Assembly (NCBI GenBank): GCA_944990035.1
Contig: CALYLX010000099.1
Location: 124,001 to 188,000, forward strand
Source: Clitopilus passeckerianus
Lineage: Eukaryota; Basidiomycota; Agaricomycetes; Agaricales; Entolomataceae
Direction of reading: 5' to 3'
Length of the DNA stretch: 64,000 bases
In this document: piece after piece, positions 45,197 through 58,798 of the stretch
Layout of the letters: every line of letters starts with the position of its first letter
How positions within the stretch are numbered: position 1 is the stretch's first letter
Notes under the pieces: model-generated
What the model saw: the letters and a program-made list of their open reading frames with translations, nothing else
Database searches by the model: none
What the model was told of the DNA's origin: nothing
Made by a program: the position numbers and the translations under genes

Positions 45197-46021
45197 ATGG
45201 TCCTCGTCCTCGTCATTGGAGACCTTCACATTCCTCATCGGATTCATGACCTACCTGCAAAGTTCAAGAAGCTGCTAGTTCCAGGGAAGATACAACAGAT
45301 CCTGTGCACAGGAAATGTGTGCGACAAGGAAACATATGAATACCTTCGCACCATTGCTCCTGACGTGAACGTTGTACGAGGAGACTACGACGAAGTAAGC
45401 AGTGAATCATATCTCTTGTTGTTGCTGTACTTAATGTATGTATATTGCAGAGCCCGACGTTCCCGTTATCAATAACGGTGAACCATGCACCGATCAAAAT
45501 TGGAGTTATCCATGGGCACCAATGCATACCTACTGGCGACCTAGACTCCTTGAACTCCCTAGCGAGGCAAATGGACGTGGATGTCCTTGTGTCTGGTCAT
45601 ACCCATACGTGCGTCAATCCCCTCCAATATCAACCTTGTAGTTGATGCTTACCCTTGGCTCAGGTTCCAGGCGATGGATTTCGACAACAAATTCTTCATC
45701 AACCCAGGATCCGCTACAGGAGCGTGGACCGGTACCTTTAATGGGTCAGTATAATGGCTTATCACCCACCTCTAGCTGATAAACTCACGATGTTGCAGTG
45801 AACCAACGCCGTCCTTCGCACTCATGGATATTCAAGGACCTGTGGTTGTGACCTACGTATACCAACTATTAGAGGGGGAGGTCCGCGTTGAGAAGATTGA
45901 GTGGCGAAAAGAGCAGGAGCCCGTGCCCAACAGCGCTGCTCCACGTTCTGCTGCTTTGCCGCAGAATATACCCAGCCCAACAACGCCAAGCAGTCCTCCG
46001 GGTGGCTCATCAGTCTGGTAG
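45197..46021 (+). CDS. VPS29: Vacuolar protein sorting protein 29 (retromer subunit)
   Basis: Retromer core subunit with a metallophosphoesterase fold, acting with VPS35 and VPS26 in endosome-to-Golgi retrieval. Four exons (45197-45394, 45451-45608, 45664-45744, 45799-46021) encode 219 residues. Motifs: [11 protein letters not shown] near the N-terminus, [66 protein letters not shown] and [10 protein letters not shown]. These are the signature blocks of VPS29. The last ~35 residues after EWRK are a Pro/Ser-rich tail longer than in animals, common in fungi. An E-box/GTGAC element sits about 100 bp upstream. Confidence 0.95.
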
Positions 46022-46402
46022 TCGGCGCTCCTGTACTTGTATATGGTTAGTTACACTTCTACTTCCCTTGAACATCCTGAACTGACTACCTCCCAGTAAC
46101 ATGTTTATGACCGGATGTAATGGTATCTTCTGTAAATCACGAAGACCTTCAATTAGAGAGTTACGATACAAATCTTCATTTTTGCGGATCCAGACTGGCT
46201 CCTAAGACACCTTCCGGGACTTGACGCACACGAAATCCGACGAATGTGAAGCATAAGGGTATATCACCGATGAATCATTATATTCAAGATGAATGCGTAT
46301 GTACTATGTAAAGTTGACCGACTAAAATAATCAATAACGAATGTGATAATGTTGAATATAATCAGGCTTTGAACGAAGGAGGGATGGTATCCTGTTGGGT
46401 AT
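46022..46402. other. Intergenic
   Basis: AT-rich convergent 3' flanks of VPS29 and the P450. No gene seen. Confidence 0.5.
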
Positions 46403-48438
46403 CTAAATTTGGCTTTGGTCGAGGGCTTGAGAAACAAGGTCGAAAGCTTTCGCCGACCTAGGCTTAACTGAGCACTTGAACTGTTCCGGGTAGCTAAAAT
46501 GCAATACGTCAATATAGTGGACCGCGTCTATCAATGGAGGCGAGAGACGAACCTTATGATACCAGAAGTGTTCTCGTGCACAGGTGTAATCTCAACGCCA
46601 TTCTCAACGGCCTTCGAGATATCAAAGATAGCCAAAGAGTTGGAGACGGCAGAGAACAACGAGGCCTCGGCGAGGTACATTCCGGGGCATATCCTGCGAC
46701 CATAGCCGAAGCAGACGGTACGAGGGTCACGCTCAGCCGGCTTGCCAGGCGCCGCTATGTGGCGTTCTGGCCTGAACTCAAATGGATCGGAATAGACTTC
46801 GGGATCGTGGAGCATGCCCCTAGAAGAATTGGTGGTTAGCTAGTTGTGCTTTTCTAGGCGTTTTAAGGAACGTGCCAGAAGTTGCAAAGGATCATGGCAC
46901 CCTTCGGGATAAAGTGACCGCCGATGTGGCCATCCTCCATTGCAGTGTGGGGAACACCTGATTGGGGAGTTCAGTCCAGTACAGAAGCAGAAGTCGAAAG
47001 ATGGGGCTAACCTGTTGGTGCAACGCTGTTCCATCGCATAACCTCGAGCATGACAGCGTTCACGTAGGGGAGATGGGGCCTATCCTCCAGAGTCGGGAGC
47101 CTGTCCCGACCAATAACTGAGTCAAGCTCAGCTTGAGCTTTCTTGCAGACGTCTATGTGGGGCGGATGTGATCGGTGGATATCATGGGAACGATATCGTG
47201 AAGCTTACCCGGGAAGAGGACCATGGCGAGGAAGAAAGCGTATTCCGCAGAGACCGTGGTATCTGCGCCACCTAGACGAGAAATTCAGTTCGAGGGGTTT
47301 AAACGGGGTGGATGAGATAACATACCACCATACATCGAGCTAGCGGCGAACTTAATATCGCGGATCTGGTCCTCAGTCAGACTAGCCTCATCCTCAAGCA
47401 TGGTGGATACGAAGGAGGGTGGTGCTGAACCCGAAGCCTAGAATGTCGCAAGATTAGTTTAGAATTCAGATTATTTGACAAGCCACTAACCATTTGCTTC
47501 TTGGTGTAGGCATAAGGAACTTCGACCATAGCGGCGGTGTCCTTGGCCCACCTTCGAGCGGTCTCCATAAAGCCCATGCCCGGAAGCCATTCGGGGAGGC
47601 TCTTCAAGGAGGGGAAGAAATCGACGAGGTAGGCACCCGGAACAGTGGCTGCAGAGAAGTTGGCGTTTGCCCCTTCAATGAGATCAACGAAGGGATCCCT
47701 GTCCTCCTGCACCTTGATACCGTAGGTGATACCAAGAATGACACCACCAGCCAACCTAAACGGTACATTAGTACCCATTTCGCTGCAATTTACGGAGCAC
47801 TTACTTGCGCAGATTGTCCATCAACTCAACAGGGTGCGACAGTTGACGCTTGAGGAAACGGTGGGTCTCATGCTGGATGAGACGCTTCTGTTTCTCGACA
47901 GGCTGGGGTCCCAAGAAGTTGGAGAAATGCTTTCGATAAGTGCGGAATCGGTCTCCGTATGGAATGAGGACGAGAGTTTCGGAGTAGCCCAGAAGTTCTC
48001 CACCCATCTCGAGCTTCGGCCTGTCGGAGTAGACCGATCCTTTCTTATCGAGTTCTTGCATGATCTCATAGGAGTTGACGATGATAATTGGCCGCCCCAT
48101 GACTTGGACTGACAGGATACCGCCTGCACGGAAAGAGAGAAGACGACGTCAGACCTGGTATGCTCGACAAGGTACAGGCCAAGGCAGGAAACATACCATA
48201 TTTCTGTCCCCATTCCGCGTAGGTTTCCCATTCCTTCTTTGTAGGCATGTCAGCGGCATTCTGTATCGACGTCAGTGGGGGAGAAGAGTCGGATGGAAAC
48301 CATTGAATCACTCACGCCGAGTAGGGGTAGCCCTGGAGGACCGGGTGGGAGATTTGACTTCTTCTTGGGAGTAAGTAGGCGTTGGAGGATCACCAGACCA
48401 AGAGCTGCCAGTGCAATGTCTAACTTAGTGATAGCCAT
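46403..48438 (-). CDS. Cytochrome P450 monooxygenase
   Basis: Haem-thiolate monooxygenase anchored in the endoplasmic reticulum. About nine exons on the minus strand from the ATG at 48438. The N-terminal anchor ([20 protein letters not shown]) leads to the hinge [17 protein letters not shown]. Further: [39 protein letters not shown], the I-helix oxygen-binding motif GGADTTVS, the K-helix EVMR (ExxR), FRPERH, and the haem ligand loop [10 protein letters not shown] with its cysteine. A last exon past a 65-nt intron gives [20 protein letters not shown] and the stop at 46403. Family type resembles the CYP64-like (OrdA-like) microsomal P450s abundant in agaricomycetes. Substrate unknown; no biosynthetic core enzyme lies beside it. 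Confidence 0.92.
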
Positions 48439-49766
48439 TGTCGAAGAAAAACCTCTAGTTCAAGAAGATAAGAAACGGCGACCTTGCTGTAGGTGCCCGG
48501 CGGAGGAAAACGAACAGCAAGCCGGGAAATCGCAGCCTGCTCAAATATTGCATCTTCGGACCCTCTCTGTATGTAAGCGAATTGGCGACCAAAGGAGATG
48601 CGAAATTCTTCCTGGTTGTCATCTAGTGACACGATCTGAGGTGGGTAAAGTTACTCCCCTGAGCGACCTGCATCATGTCGCTGTGGGGGGATTCGAGATC
48701 TCCCGTTCGTATGGTGTATAAGTCCACAACAAGATCTGATGACGATTTGTGGACTAACAGCAGCCGGTAGCAATCACAGCAAAACGATCCCTACACGAAG
48801 CATCAAGTGCGTACAACCTCCTGGAGGTGTACAAGTCGCCCTTTGGAGGTCATGATTACCCGCTCGTCGTCCTAGATCAGAACGCTTGTCTGCCCCCAAA
48901 CTTCTTTGCGTTAGCGGCTTCTTCAGGGAAGAGATTTTACTTCCGATCCAGGTTCGCGTGGAAGATCTTCTCAAGCCTGAGGGGCTCCACTGTGCCTGAT
49001 GTGGTGGCTGCGCCACGACGCTCTCAAATTTGCAGTTTATGGAGGTATCCCTGCCAATTCGACCATTTTTGGTGCCACAATTTCCAATGTACGACTACAT
49101 GTCAAAGATCAGGCCAAAATGCTACCGGATAGGCGTTCCAAAGAGAAAACCGACCGCCTGGCCTTGCGCCCACAAAAGATGATTTTGTCGCCAGATTTCT
49201 GGTCGCCATCACCTCTATGGCCGACGGTCGCTTATTTGCTGATCCGACAGGGTCTGGAAGTTGGAACGGTGCCGCAACCTGAAGAACAGACATCTACCGT
49301 GTCCTCCACGTTGATAGCGAAAATTGCGGATTTTCAGCAGTGCAGAAGGAAAATTATGACAGTGGCAGTTACATCCGCCGTTAGTTCGAAGGCAAAGGTA
49401 CGAACCTGCCAATTCAGTCTGCTGACCGAAGCTTTTGACAAACATCTCCAAATTTGATGAGCCAATCAGGGCTAGGTCTTGCTCTGGAATCCTCCACGGC
49501 CGACAAAGGAGCCAGCCAGGTTCACGGTTCTCGTGAGTTCCCCGTCGCTTACTCGTTTCCAAGTGCCGTAACCCTATGGGAATCTAATGGAAATCTCGAT
49601 TAAATTCAAGGTCACGCCTGCCGTACTTATGAAGGAGGCGCTGGCTCCAGTTCGTCTTGCTTGAGCCCAGCCTCGTCGCTGCCTTCAGATACCACTCCTT
49701 CATCCCGATATTTCGTACCCACTCGTTTCCATCGTTTCCTCGAGGTTTACGAACAGCTCACTCAAG
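48439..49766. other. Intergenic, divergent promoters
   Basis: Lies between the divergently transcribed P450 and DUF6534 genes. ORFs at 48275-48721 and 48999-49457 show no domain, and the first overlaps the P450. Nothing supported. Confidence 0.4.
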
Positions 49767-51887
49767 ATGTCACCTGTTGCAAGAATTGCCGAGCAGATCG
49801 ACGAGAAGTAAGGCGACAACCTGGACTTGGGCTTAACACAGAGAAGCTGACGAGATGGAAAACTTTCAGCATTGGTTCAATGTTCCTTGGTCTCATCATC
49901 AGCTCTATTCTCTTGGGAGTGTCTCTTGTGCAGACGTTCTATTACTACTCCAGTACGTCAAATCACCTCACGAAGCATAAGTGAAGGTGGTCATGTGGCT
50001 CGCTTTTCAAGCTTATCCAAAGGATCCGTGGTATCTTAAAACTTTGGTATGTCATTGTGGTTGCTATATTCTTAGGAAACTCGCAGTCTGACAAGCAAAC
50101 TTTAGGTTGCAATCACTGCAGTCTTCGACTCGGTGCATTGTGCCCTCGTTACCCACTCAAGTAAGTCGATTACCCACCTCTTCAGGATGTTGCCTTGCTA
50201 ATCGTTATAAAGTCTACCATTATTGTATCTCGAACTTTAAGTGAGGACTTCGTCCTATCCGGACGTTGCGCGTTGTCTAACCTCCTGAATATAGTCGGCC
50301 CGCTGAACTTGAACGTCTGATTTGGTCTGTTGTCGTGCGTATACTTCCTTTCTCGTCAACAACGTCCTGCTAACTTGCCACAGATGGAAGCACTATTTAC
50401 GGTATGCCCAGATGCGACTCCCTTTTTGTTCTCTTACTTATGATTCTCGGGAAGGGTGTGACTGGCTGCCTCGTGCAATGGTAGGTTCTCTGTCGCCTCA
50501 TTAGTTAACATGCCGATTGAACCGCGATCTCCAGCTTCTATCTTCAACGAGTATGGCGATGTCAGTCCACCGCTCAAAGGTTCTCCTTCATCCCCTGACC
50601 TCTTCTTTCAGTGAGCAAGAAGAACTGGATTCTTACCGGCGTCATCCTTGTTTTGGTCCTTGGCGATGCTGGTACGTCTAATCCTGTCCTCCGATTAACC
50701 CGGCTGAAACTGACGATCGTTTATAGCTTGTGGGACAGGCATGTTCCCTTCATTTTCCCTGTCAAACATTTTTGTCTGATCTTTGCTGCCTCACGTCAGT
50801 TTGGGTTATCCTTGCGTACGTCGACTTTCCGCTCTTCGGAACGCCACAGCGTGTTCTGATCGTTCATTCTTTAGTATCCAACTCAAGACCTATCAGCAAC
50901 TCCTCGACATCAGAGCTGTCACCATTACGATCAATGCCCTCTCGACCGCTGCAGATGTTCTCATTGCCGCTAGTTTGTGGTACATGCTTGCTAAGGCCCG
51001 AACTGGTTTCAAGAGGTGCGTACAAGTCTTCCTCGACGCCAAAAGCTAACTCTGACGCATTTGGCACCTTCAGGTCGGACACCATGATCAACAGGCTTAT
51101 CTTATTCGTTATTAACACTGGAGCGTAAGTCTACCTTACCGCTCTATCCGGAGTTCCTGTGACTGACCGATTTCTTAGATTGACTACGTATGTTGGGAAA
51201 ATTCTGATCTTTCGAAGTAACTAACGGGGCTGCATTGCACAGCGCATGTGCTGCTGCTTCCCTCATCGCGGTATGTCGTCAGGCCTTGCGTCTCGGCTTC
51301 ATGTCTAACTTTCTGTTGTAGCTGGTCGCCTCTCCGAGCACACTTATCTACGCCTCGTTCTACTTCTGCATTGGTCGTCGTAAGTGTCCACTCCCAAAAC
51401 TACCGCGTTTTATACTCACCTTTCGCCAGTCTACACCAACTCCCTCCTCGCTACGCTCAACGCGCGCAAGACCCTGACTGGCCAGGTCGACGACGTCAGC
51501 CACATGCTGGTATCCATGCCCAGTACGCTGCTCAATAGCGTCAACGCTCAGCCGAAAGGAGGAGCTAGCAACCAGAAGGGGTCTAACATTGCTATTCGCA
51601 TTGAGACCAGTACCGTTCATGACAATGGAGAGCATCGTCATAGCGTAAGTTATGTTCCCTGCACCCGTGGACGACGTACTCACCGATGACTCCAGAAAAC
51701 CATGGAGAAGCTCGACTTCGATTCCAAGGTTGACTCCGAGAATCTCGTGAGTACCATCTTTCATCCTAGCCGAAATGCTGAAGCCCTGAACCTGGTTTAG
51801 ATCAACCAGAACACTCAGATTACTCAAACGGCGGCCACTCAACGACACAAGCGAGACTCATTTGGCTCTGACCCGTCCTATGTTTAA
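49767..51887 (+). CDS. DUF6534-type seven-helix membrane protein
   Basis: Multipass membrane protein of a basidiomycete-expanded family with no established function. Many small exons from the ATG at 49767 (MSPVARIAEQIDE): IGSMFLGLIISSILLGVSLV, YPKDPWYLKTLVAITAVFDS, LEVMEALFT-type segment, KKNWILTGVILVLVLGDAAC, ITINALSTAADVLIAASLWY. The diagnostic C-terminal block is SDTMINRLILFVINTGALTT, then SPSTLIYASFYFCIGRLYTN and SLLATLNARKTL. A polar tail ends SFGSDPSYV-stop. The motif SLLATLNARK and the preceding SDT.INRLI are the hallmarks by which I assign it. Exon borders in the first 600 bp are approximate. Confidence 0.8.
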
Positions 51888-54800
51888 ACTCGCATATTAT
51901 GTGAATATACTATAGATCTTCTGCGCGACCCTTGATCAGGGATTCCAAACACACATCCGACACATCCATGCACCCAAAAATAAAGCATCCAGCAATTTTC
52001 TTCTTCGCATATCAAGAAGCTTGAAGACGAGCAAAAACCTTACATATTTTGACCCTTCCGCCATGAGCACCGCAACTTAATTCTCAAACATCACGACCAC
52101 GAATCCCAGGCAGCCTTCGGTTAGATGGAGGGACGGCTGGCAACGGCGTTTGTGGAGTGTTGTCCTCGCTCTGGCCAGGGTCAGTTCAAGTTCTCGAAGC
52201 ATTAACTTGTCGCATGATGTACCATACCCACCCTATTAATTTATACCACTTCACTCTTGTACGGGCTGTACGTAGTAATACAATTTTTCTCAATGATTCC
52301 ATGGCGTGTTGTCCAAATTCTACGATGTCATCTCATGTGAGGCTATAGCTTTAGTGAGGACGACTCCGAAGTGGATTGCTTTGTACATTCATAGAACTTC
52401 AACACTGGATCCTGGTTTTGATGAGACGATATTCATTGTCAGCTGGCTCGCCATGCAAGCCGAAGAGGAGCATTCTTCCAGCCAGAGCCTCTGGTGGCAA
52501 GACAGAGTATCGTCGTCAACTAATGAACACACCTGCTACTAGAATTAAGCTAGAATGGGAATGGTCTCGTATAGCCCTTCCCGGTGGCTGCATCGTCGCC
52601 ATCATGAACTCTAGCGTGCGTGGAGGACAAATGATAAGATGGGTTCAGAAGGAGAAACTTCGCTTCGCTTAAAGTATGCATGCTCGATGCAAGAGGGTTC
52701 CAAGCCAATGACCAGACAGCGAAGTTTGTAATAGTGTGACTAGAGGGAGCTAGTCGATAGCATAACTGAAAGGATTGAGTCGACCAAAGGCTCCATGCAG
52801 CTCCAGACAGGTTGCGCTTGCCACCGCGGTTTGGGTGGTGAAAGCGCCGAATATGTTGTGTCAACAGTAGCTTACAGAGACTCACTTTCGATATTCTAAG
52901 CGTCTTGAGGAAAAATTCCGATAGTAACGCAAGTCTAGTTTGTGACGCATGCAAGGGGGAGAGTTGAGAATACGGTTCGTTCGGTGACTGGCGGGGGCAG
53001 CCAGTAAAGGACAGTCCGAAGTGTTGTAGAACCATAAGTATCCAGAAGTTGCGAGAAAGGAAGAAGGTCATTTGAACTAGCTTGCCCCTAGCACCAAGCT
53101 ACTCTTTTTTTAAAAAAAAATAATAATCATGCCGGGCCAACAGATGCTTCTAGGTGATGGGTCCACTTTCGACCACCAGATAAGCAGGCATCAGATCTAG
53201 GTGAGGAAGCCTCCGTGTTCTTTGTCAGGCTCGGAGGCCATATGCTAAATCTTCAACCAAAGCGCTTGCTGTAAGTTAGAGCGCACACGAATAGATAAAT
53301 CTGCTGACGGCAGGAGCCTGTACTATCACGATGTTTGACATCTCATTTGAAGAGTAGAAGAGGACGATACTTCACCTCCTAGCGGTGTCGAGATGTGGAT
53401 AAAACCAGGGAGGCAGGTCACCTTTATCCCTTACTTCACTCGTATTTCACTGTGTGAACATTGATGTGATTCCTCTGAAAACTACTTATCCCAGCCCCCG
53501 CACCTATGTCAGTTGGCAGTTGTAGGAGGTCCCCTAAAGTATCCACCGGTTCGTAGTCGCCTAACTCCGGACGATAGCAGGTGAGCCACCAATCTACACA
53601 AATTGGTGGAGATCGACGACCGGTCGCTAAAATTAAACAGTAGACTTAATCCCGTTGAACTGGCAAACGAGCTGGAAGATGGACAAGAGACGGGGGGACT
53701 CTGCTGCGAGGTCCAAAGCTTCAGGGATGGTCGACTAGCAAGCTCTTTACTTGCGTAAATGACAAGGCTAATCTGGTACAAGGATCCCTCCAGACGTGCT
53801 GAAGCAGCAACAGAACACAGAGTTGCCATGGAGAGAAAACGATGCCGCCTCTTTCTTAGCCTATGTCGTACTATCTCTTGGTTCTGGAGAACCATCCGAA
53901 ATCGGGGTTCTGCTCCTGAGATAATAATTTTTCATTGTGGGGTTGAGGAGGGGACTCATTGGGCTTTCAAAGTTCACCTAGGGTTGAACGTGGCTCAGCC
54001 AATCAACGCGCCCATATGACTGATCTGAACTTTCGGTCGGCGAATGCCATTCAATGATGATATGATTTCAATCACGCCGATCACCGGTCAAAGCCTAAAT
54101 TTGAAATTCAGCGCCTGAGACGCTGTCGATGGGTCTCAATAGAGAAGTTCAGCATCCAGTCCACGACCAGCCCATTTCTCAGCGATTGTTTCAATGATCC
54201 AAGGAGAGATAAAGAAACTGATTCTTGACTTCCGACTGAGATATTGCTTTACCTCCTCATGTATCTTTATTACGCTCGGAATACCACTTTATTTGCCTAG
54301 TATATATAACCAGCAAAAGACGAGCGAAATCTAGGGACTCATTGGGACAAAGAAGTTCTAACCTCCATCTGACGCGCGGCAAGAGACTCGACCTGTAGGC
54401 AAACGCAAATCCATCCCTGTGCTCCCATATCACTCTACGTGGAGATACCGTGGCCATACCTATCTCAGTTGGTGTATCTTATTCGCTCCCGCTGGGTACG
54501 CACTGTCAATGACTGTCAACGACTCCCCTGGCGGGTCAAATCCTGGTGGAATCTTTCTGATAAGGAGATTTCTCCTTCCCGGAACGTCGGCTCTTGGATA
54601 GGTAGGACAATCCTTTCGAATGTCTATCTATATGAAGGCGCTGGTTCCCTCACGTCAGACAACCACACCTATTCTCTCTCCATGGTTTCGCCGACCCTTG
54701 TCGTAGCTGACTTTACATCTAGTTGTGGTTCTGTGGAGAAATCCACTCCAGACCGAAGGTGAGGAGTGAATTCAAAGCCCCCGGTGTACCCAACATGGTC

Positions 54801-55748
54801 ATGAGCGAGGTATTCAATGGACTCGATAATTAAGGGACAAGAAGGATTCCGAATGAATGCGTTATACACGAGGTTGAGCCTTCAAGTGCTGCATAATAGT
54901 TGGGGGTGGGGTCGCCATCTGTCAATTGCACAGGGAGGTGCGGTGATAAGACAATGACAGGTGGTGTAACATGGACACCTGAAGGTGCTTCCATTGCCCG
55001 TGGCCAGCCACCATCCGCCAGTGCTGATGTTGTTTTGAGAGTTGAGCGCATTGATTATGATGATAGACTACAACTGTGTGGTAAAACGTCAGTTGAAGAC
55101 CAGGAATACTCCGAAATACCTCTCTGGCGTCACCGAGATATCAGAATGATCACTTCGCCACGGCTCAGGTATATGATGCAAAGACTCGGACGCAGTTTCG
55201 GTGCGACCACGAGTAAGTATGACGCACGAACTAACTAAATTGGACTCGGATCAAGGAATGATCGAACACTCATTTTCATTGTTTTCCACGAAATGCCAAG
55301 TACGGCGTGCTCGTCTCCCATAAGCCTCCTTGCAATGTCTTCAGCAGGGCTGAAAACATCCCGAGGGTCTGGCGGAACCGATGCGAGCCCACTAACTCGA
55401 GCTCATAGGGAAATGGTGATTGACCTTGGCGTGGACTGAGCGAAGTCCAAGTGGGTGGTTTATTCGCAAACGCTCTCAATTGACATCTCCCAGAACCTCA
55501 TGAAACTCTATCAAGCTTCCTAAAGGCGATTTCCAAAATGAAGAGAAAGGTTAACGCTGTGTCGATTGCGCATTCTCTGCCGAGGATTGCGCCTTCAACG
55601 AGATCTCAGGAGACTGCTACAATTCGTATGTCGTCAGTGCTTCGCTGTCCAGTTCAGCTGGGACATGAGAAGGGCCATCGAGAGGGACTCTATTGAAACA
55701 AAGATACGTCTGAAGGGCGCCAGATTGCGTGCTCTGGCCTGCAAGAGG
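51888..55748. other. Long intergenic region without supported genes
   Basis: About 3.9 kb. The longest candidate is a minus-strand ORF at 52550-53071 with a hydrophobic start (MTFFLSRNFWILMVLQHFGL), but it has no family features and its second half is spliced-intron-like. ORFs at 53509-53895, 54439-54762 and 54900-55238 look random. A T7A9 homopolymer palindrome lies at about 53105-53120. No transposon ends or repeats were recognised. Confidence 0.4.
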
Positions 55749-55796
55749 TATTTAACGCTCTCGAAAAAGGTCCAAACTATCATCGGCTCTTCGTCG
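55749..55796 (+). promoter_or_regulatory. Core promoter of secreted-family gene B
   Basis: TATTTAA at 55749-55755, followed 32 bp later by CATCGGCTCTTCGTCG (55781-55796), which keeps the CATCG and GTCG ends of the element found in members A, C and D. Confidence 0.45.
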
Positions 55797-55840
55797 TACT
55801 TCAGCTCGAGTATTCTTCCAGCTCTTCTCAATTCTCTACA

Positions 55841-56800
55841 ATGGTTTCCTTCAAATCCCTCTTCGTCGTTGCCGCAACTGCCGCACTCTCCGTTCTCGCC
55901 AGTCCTTTGGGTGGTGCAAACCAAGCTGTCCAGGCTCGCAGCGAAGCCATTGAAGGCGTCGTCGCTCGTGGTTTGACTGTTCCGCGGGCCCCAGTCGTTG
56001 TTGGTGTGTAACCGCCCTCCCTAAAATTGTTTGGGATAAATGCTGAAAAAATACACAGAAGAAATTCCCGTTGCTCTTGCTAAGCGCGAAACCGATCTCC
56101 TCGAACGCGGTGGTGGTTCTACACTCCCTGATATCTTCGCAGATGTCAAGGTTCAGATTCAAGCCGTTGTCGATGAACTCAGTAAGTTCCCTGTTGTATT
56201 TGCAGATACGTACTCAATGGCCAATTACCTCCAGATGTTCACGTTGCTGCTGGTGTCAAGATCGATGTCAACGTCGTTATTGCCCTCGTTGTCAAGATTA
56301 AGACCATCCTCGCTGCCGCCATCGTCAGCATCCAAGCTATTGCCAAGATTGACATCAAAGTCATCCTGACCGTGAAGATCAACGTCTTTGCTAAGATTGT
56401 CCTTGATGTCTTTGTGGTAAGTCTATTCGAACGCCCGGGGCCTTTATTTTAGACTGAAGCCGTAATTCTTTCCAGCTTATCATTGCTGCTCTCGAAATCT
56501 CCGTTAAGCTCGTTGCCGATGTTGATGTTAAGGCAGTCCTTGCGGTCGTTGCTGAAGTCGAGTGCGTTATTCAGACAACTTTTTCTTTGTTCTTATGTCT
56601 GATTTTCTTCCAGTGTCGTCATTGCTGCTCTTCTCAAGCTTGTGTTCGGCATCATTGTTGGCCTCGATGTTATCTTCGATGCTCTCATTGACATCAACCT
56701 CGCCCTCAAGATTAAGGCTCTCGTTCTTGTCAAGGTTGTCGGCGTCGTCCAGGTCTACCTCTCTGCCCTTGTCTTGGCAATTCTCAGCATCCTTCTCTAA
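55841..56800 (+). CDS. Secreted hydrophobic valine-rich protein, member B
   Basis: Five exons (55841-56003, 56059-56181, 56235-56416, 56476-56561, 56614-56800) give 246 residues. The signal peptide MVSFKSLFVVAATAALSVLA-S is nearly identical to that of member A. Next is a pro-region with ARSEAIEGVVARG and EEIPVALAKRETDLLERGGG, where Lys-Arg at 63-64 is a possible kexin site. STLPDIFADVKVQ follows, then alternating hydrophobic strands (VKIDVNVVIALVVKIKTILA, IDIKVILTVKINVFAKIVLD) and a last exon ending ALVLAILSILL-stop. No cysteines are evident in the core, unlike C and D. Family and function unknown. Confidence 0.8.
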
Positions 56801-58711
56801 TTGATGATGCTCTAAAAGGGAACTAATTAGAGGTCGTTTAGTCTCGGTTATTATGTTGTTCTCGCAAGCATCGTTATACATCTTGTCTCTTGTTTCCTCT
56901 GATGGAATGAATGTTGTCTCTGGACCGAGATTCGGAAGATGGTAAGTATCGAACTGTTCTTCGACTCCAGCCGCCCGCGGGCTCCAAGGTGATGATGCCC
57001 TTCGTGACACGGGAACTCCCAGGATGCACTTTCAGAACAACCGTACGGGTTTGAGGCTGCCACGCTATGAAGGGTGAGCGTATGACGAGTTCAAGACCTC
57101 ATCTTCTTTCATCTCGTTGCACGGCAATCACGACCGTCCTGACATGTGGAGTGGGGACGAATCAAGAAGCCTACGGATGAATTCAAACACTTAGACAATC
57201 GGAGCTTCCCCTTCGAAAAGCCTATACCACGGGTCAGAGGGAGACCTCCGACCGGCAACGCAAGGTAAGGTGGACGGAGGTAATGTTAAGCTGCATGGCC
57301 AGCCCATGGGCGACTCTGGTGCATGCACCATAATTGACATCCTGAAAACCGTGCTCCGCGGCTGGATCTTGAAGCGTGGACAGGTTTTTCCGAATCACTA
57401 AACTGAGAATCGAAGGTCTTGGGCTCAGCCACGAAACGCATTGACGCGCAAGAGAAATAGAAAATTGAGATGGCGTGCTTCCAAATGTCAATCTGTACCT
57501 CCGCGCTATCAACCCTCAATGATCTTGTTTGGGCCGCAGGCAATACTGTACCCGATCTCATCAAAGCACCAGTGTGACATGGAAGGGTGTCAAGAAACAC
57601 GGGCCGTAGGCCTCCGTATTCGAAGGACCTTCGCAGTCCGTCCCTACGGTATGCTTCATTCCGCATGGCGAGCCTGGTTCTTCTCTAGCTGGCCTATGCA
57701 CCATTTCGTTTCCTTTCGTTTCCATAATGAGTTTAGAAGCGTTTCTACTTCATCCAATACGAGTTGCTGCAGTGTTAGGCGCCGCCGTGGATGATAATGG
57801 CCACAAACGCGCCGTCAATAGGATTATTCGTGACTCTCTATGTTTTGTTTGAAGGAACAAGACCCGGGAAATTTAGAATATAACAAGTTAGTCGAGGTAC
57901 AATTGTACGAAGGTAACAGGTGTATGTAGAAGCCCGAGGTTCATCGTGAAGGGTAATCCTAGCGCGTCTAGGAACGAATATCATGACAATAATCAAAATG
58001 AACGAGTCCTGAGGTTAACATCAGTTTATAATATAAAGCTCGAATGGGGAAACCAGCGGTTAACCGGCAATGGGCCAATGAGTGCGTCCTCGATCTGACT
58101 TGATGGTACCGGTAAACCCTCGACTTGACTTGTCCGGTTGGCGTTTGGTAGGGTCCGGAAATTCCTGAGGTTATGTCATGCCAAATCTCACCGAGGTGCC
58201 TATGTATCGTCTTGTAAACAAAGCCTATCTGAAAAACGATATTTATCTTACTTATCCTGCTTGCTGTCTGGTGTCTTATGTCTCTCACGTTCTGTCTATG
58301 TACTACCACAGCACAAAATACCTGTGCATGACTGGCAGCACGTTGGCAGTACCCATCAGCGAAAATTGATATCTCCGCATTCAGATGAGTTGCCGTTGCC
58401 CTCCGATTGGCTCGAGGCAAATTGATTTGATCACCGCATCAATTCCACCAATCGAATTGCAGTTCCGAGTACCACAATGCTTCTGACTGGCGACATCCAT
58501 GTTCTTGGAGGAAAACAAGCCCTTATTTTGAAGTGATAGACTGCTCTTGTTCCGTCTCACAATTCATGTACCACCCAACGCCAGGAACTCGCCGTCTGGT
58601 TGGGTACTCTGTAATGGTCTTCTAACTCCGCGACCAAATTTGCGTCCGAATTGAGAGGACATTCGCTTCCTTCTGCTGGGCCTGCCTTGAGAAACTGGCA
58701 CCGGGAGAATG
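56801..58711. other. Intergenic
   Basis: About 1.9 kb with no supported gene. ORFs at 57234-57794 and 57968-58425 lack domains and credible splice extension. Confidence 0.4.
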
Positions 58712-58759
58712 TATAAAATTGCAGCCGGTCTACTAGAAGTCATTATCGACAACCAGTCG
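58712..58759 (+). promoter_or_regulatory. Core promoter of secreted-family gene C
   Basis: TATAAAA at 58712-58718 and, 32 bp downstream, TATCGACAACCAGTCG followed by TTTCCGAGCT, almost identical to the leader of gene D at 61772. Confidence 0.65.
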
Positions 58760-58798
58760 TTTCCGAGCTCCTAAACAGTCTCACCCACCTTAACAAAC

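Noticed and set aside
52550..53071. Minus-strand ORF with hydrophobic N-terminus as a secreted protein
   Set aside because: No signal cleavage site, no family features, and the distal part looks non-coding.
53100..53125. T7A9 tract as a transposon end
   Set aside because: Simple homopolymer palindrome without terminal repeats, target-site duplication or ORF.
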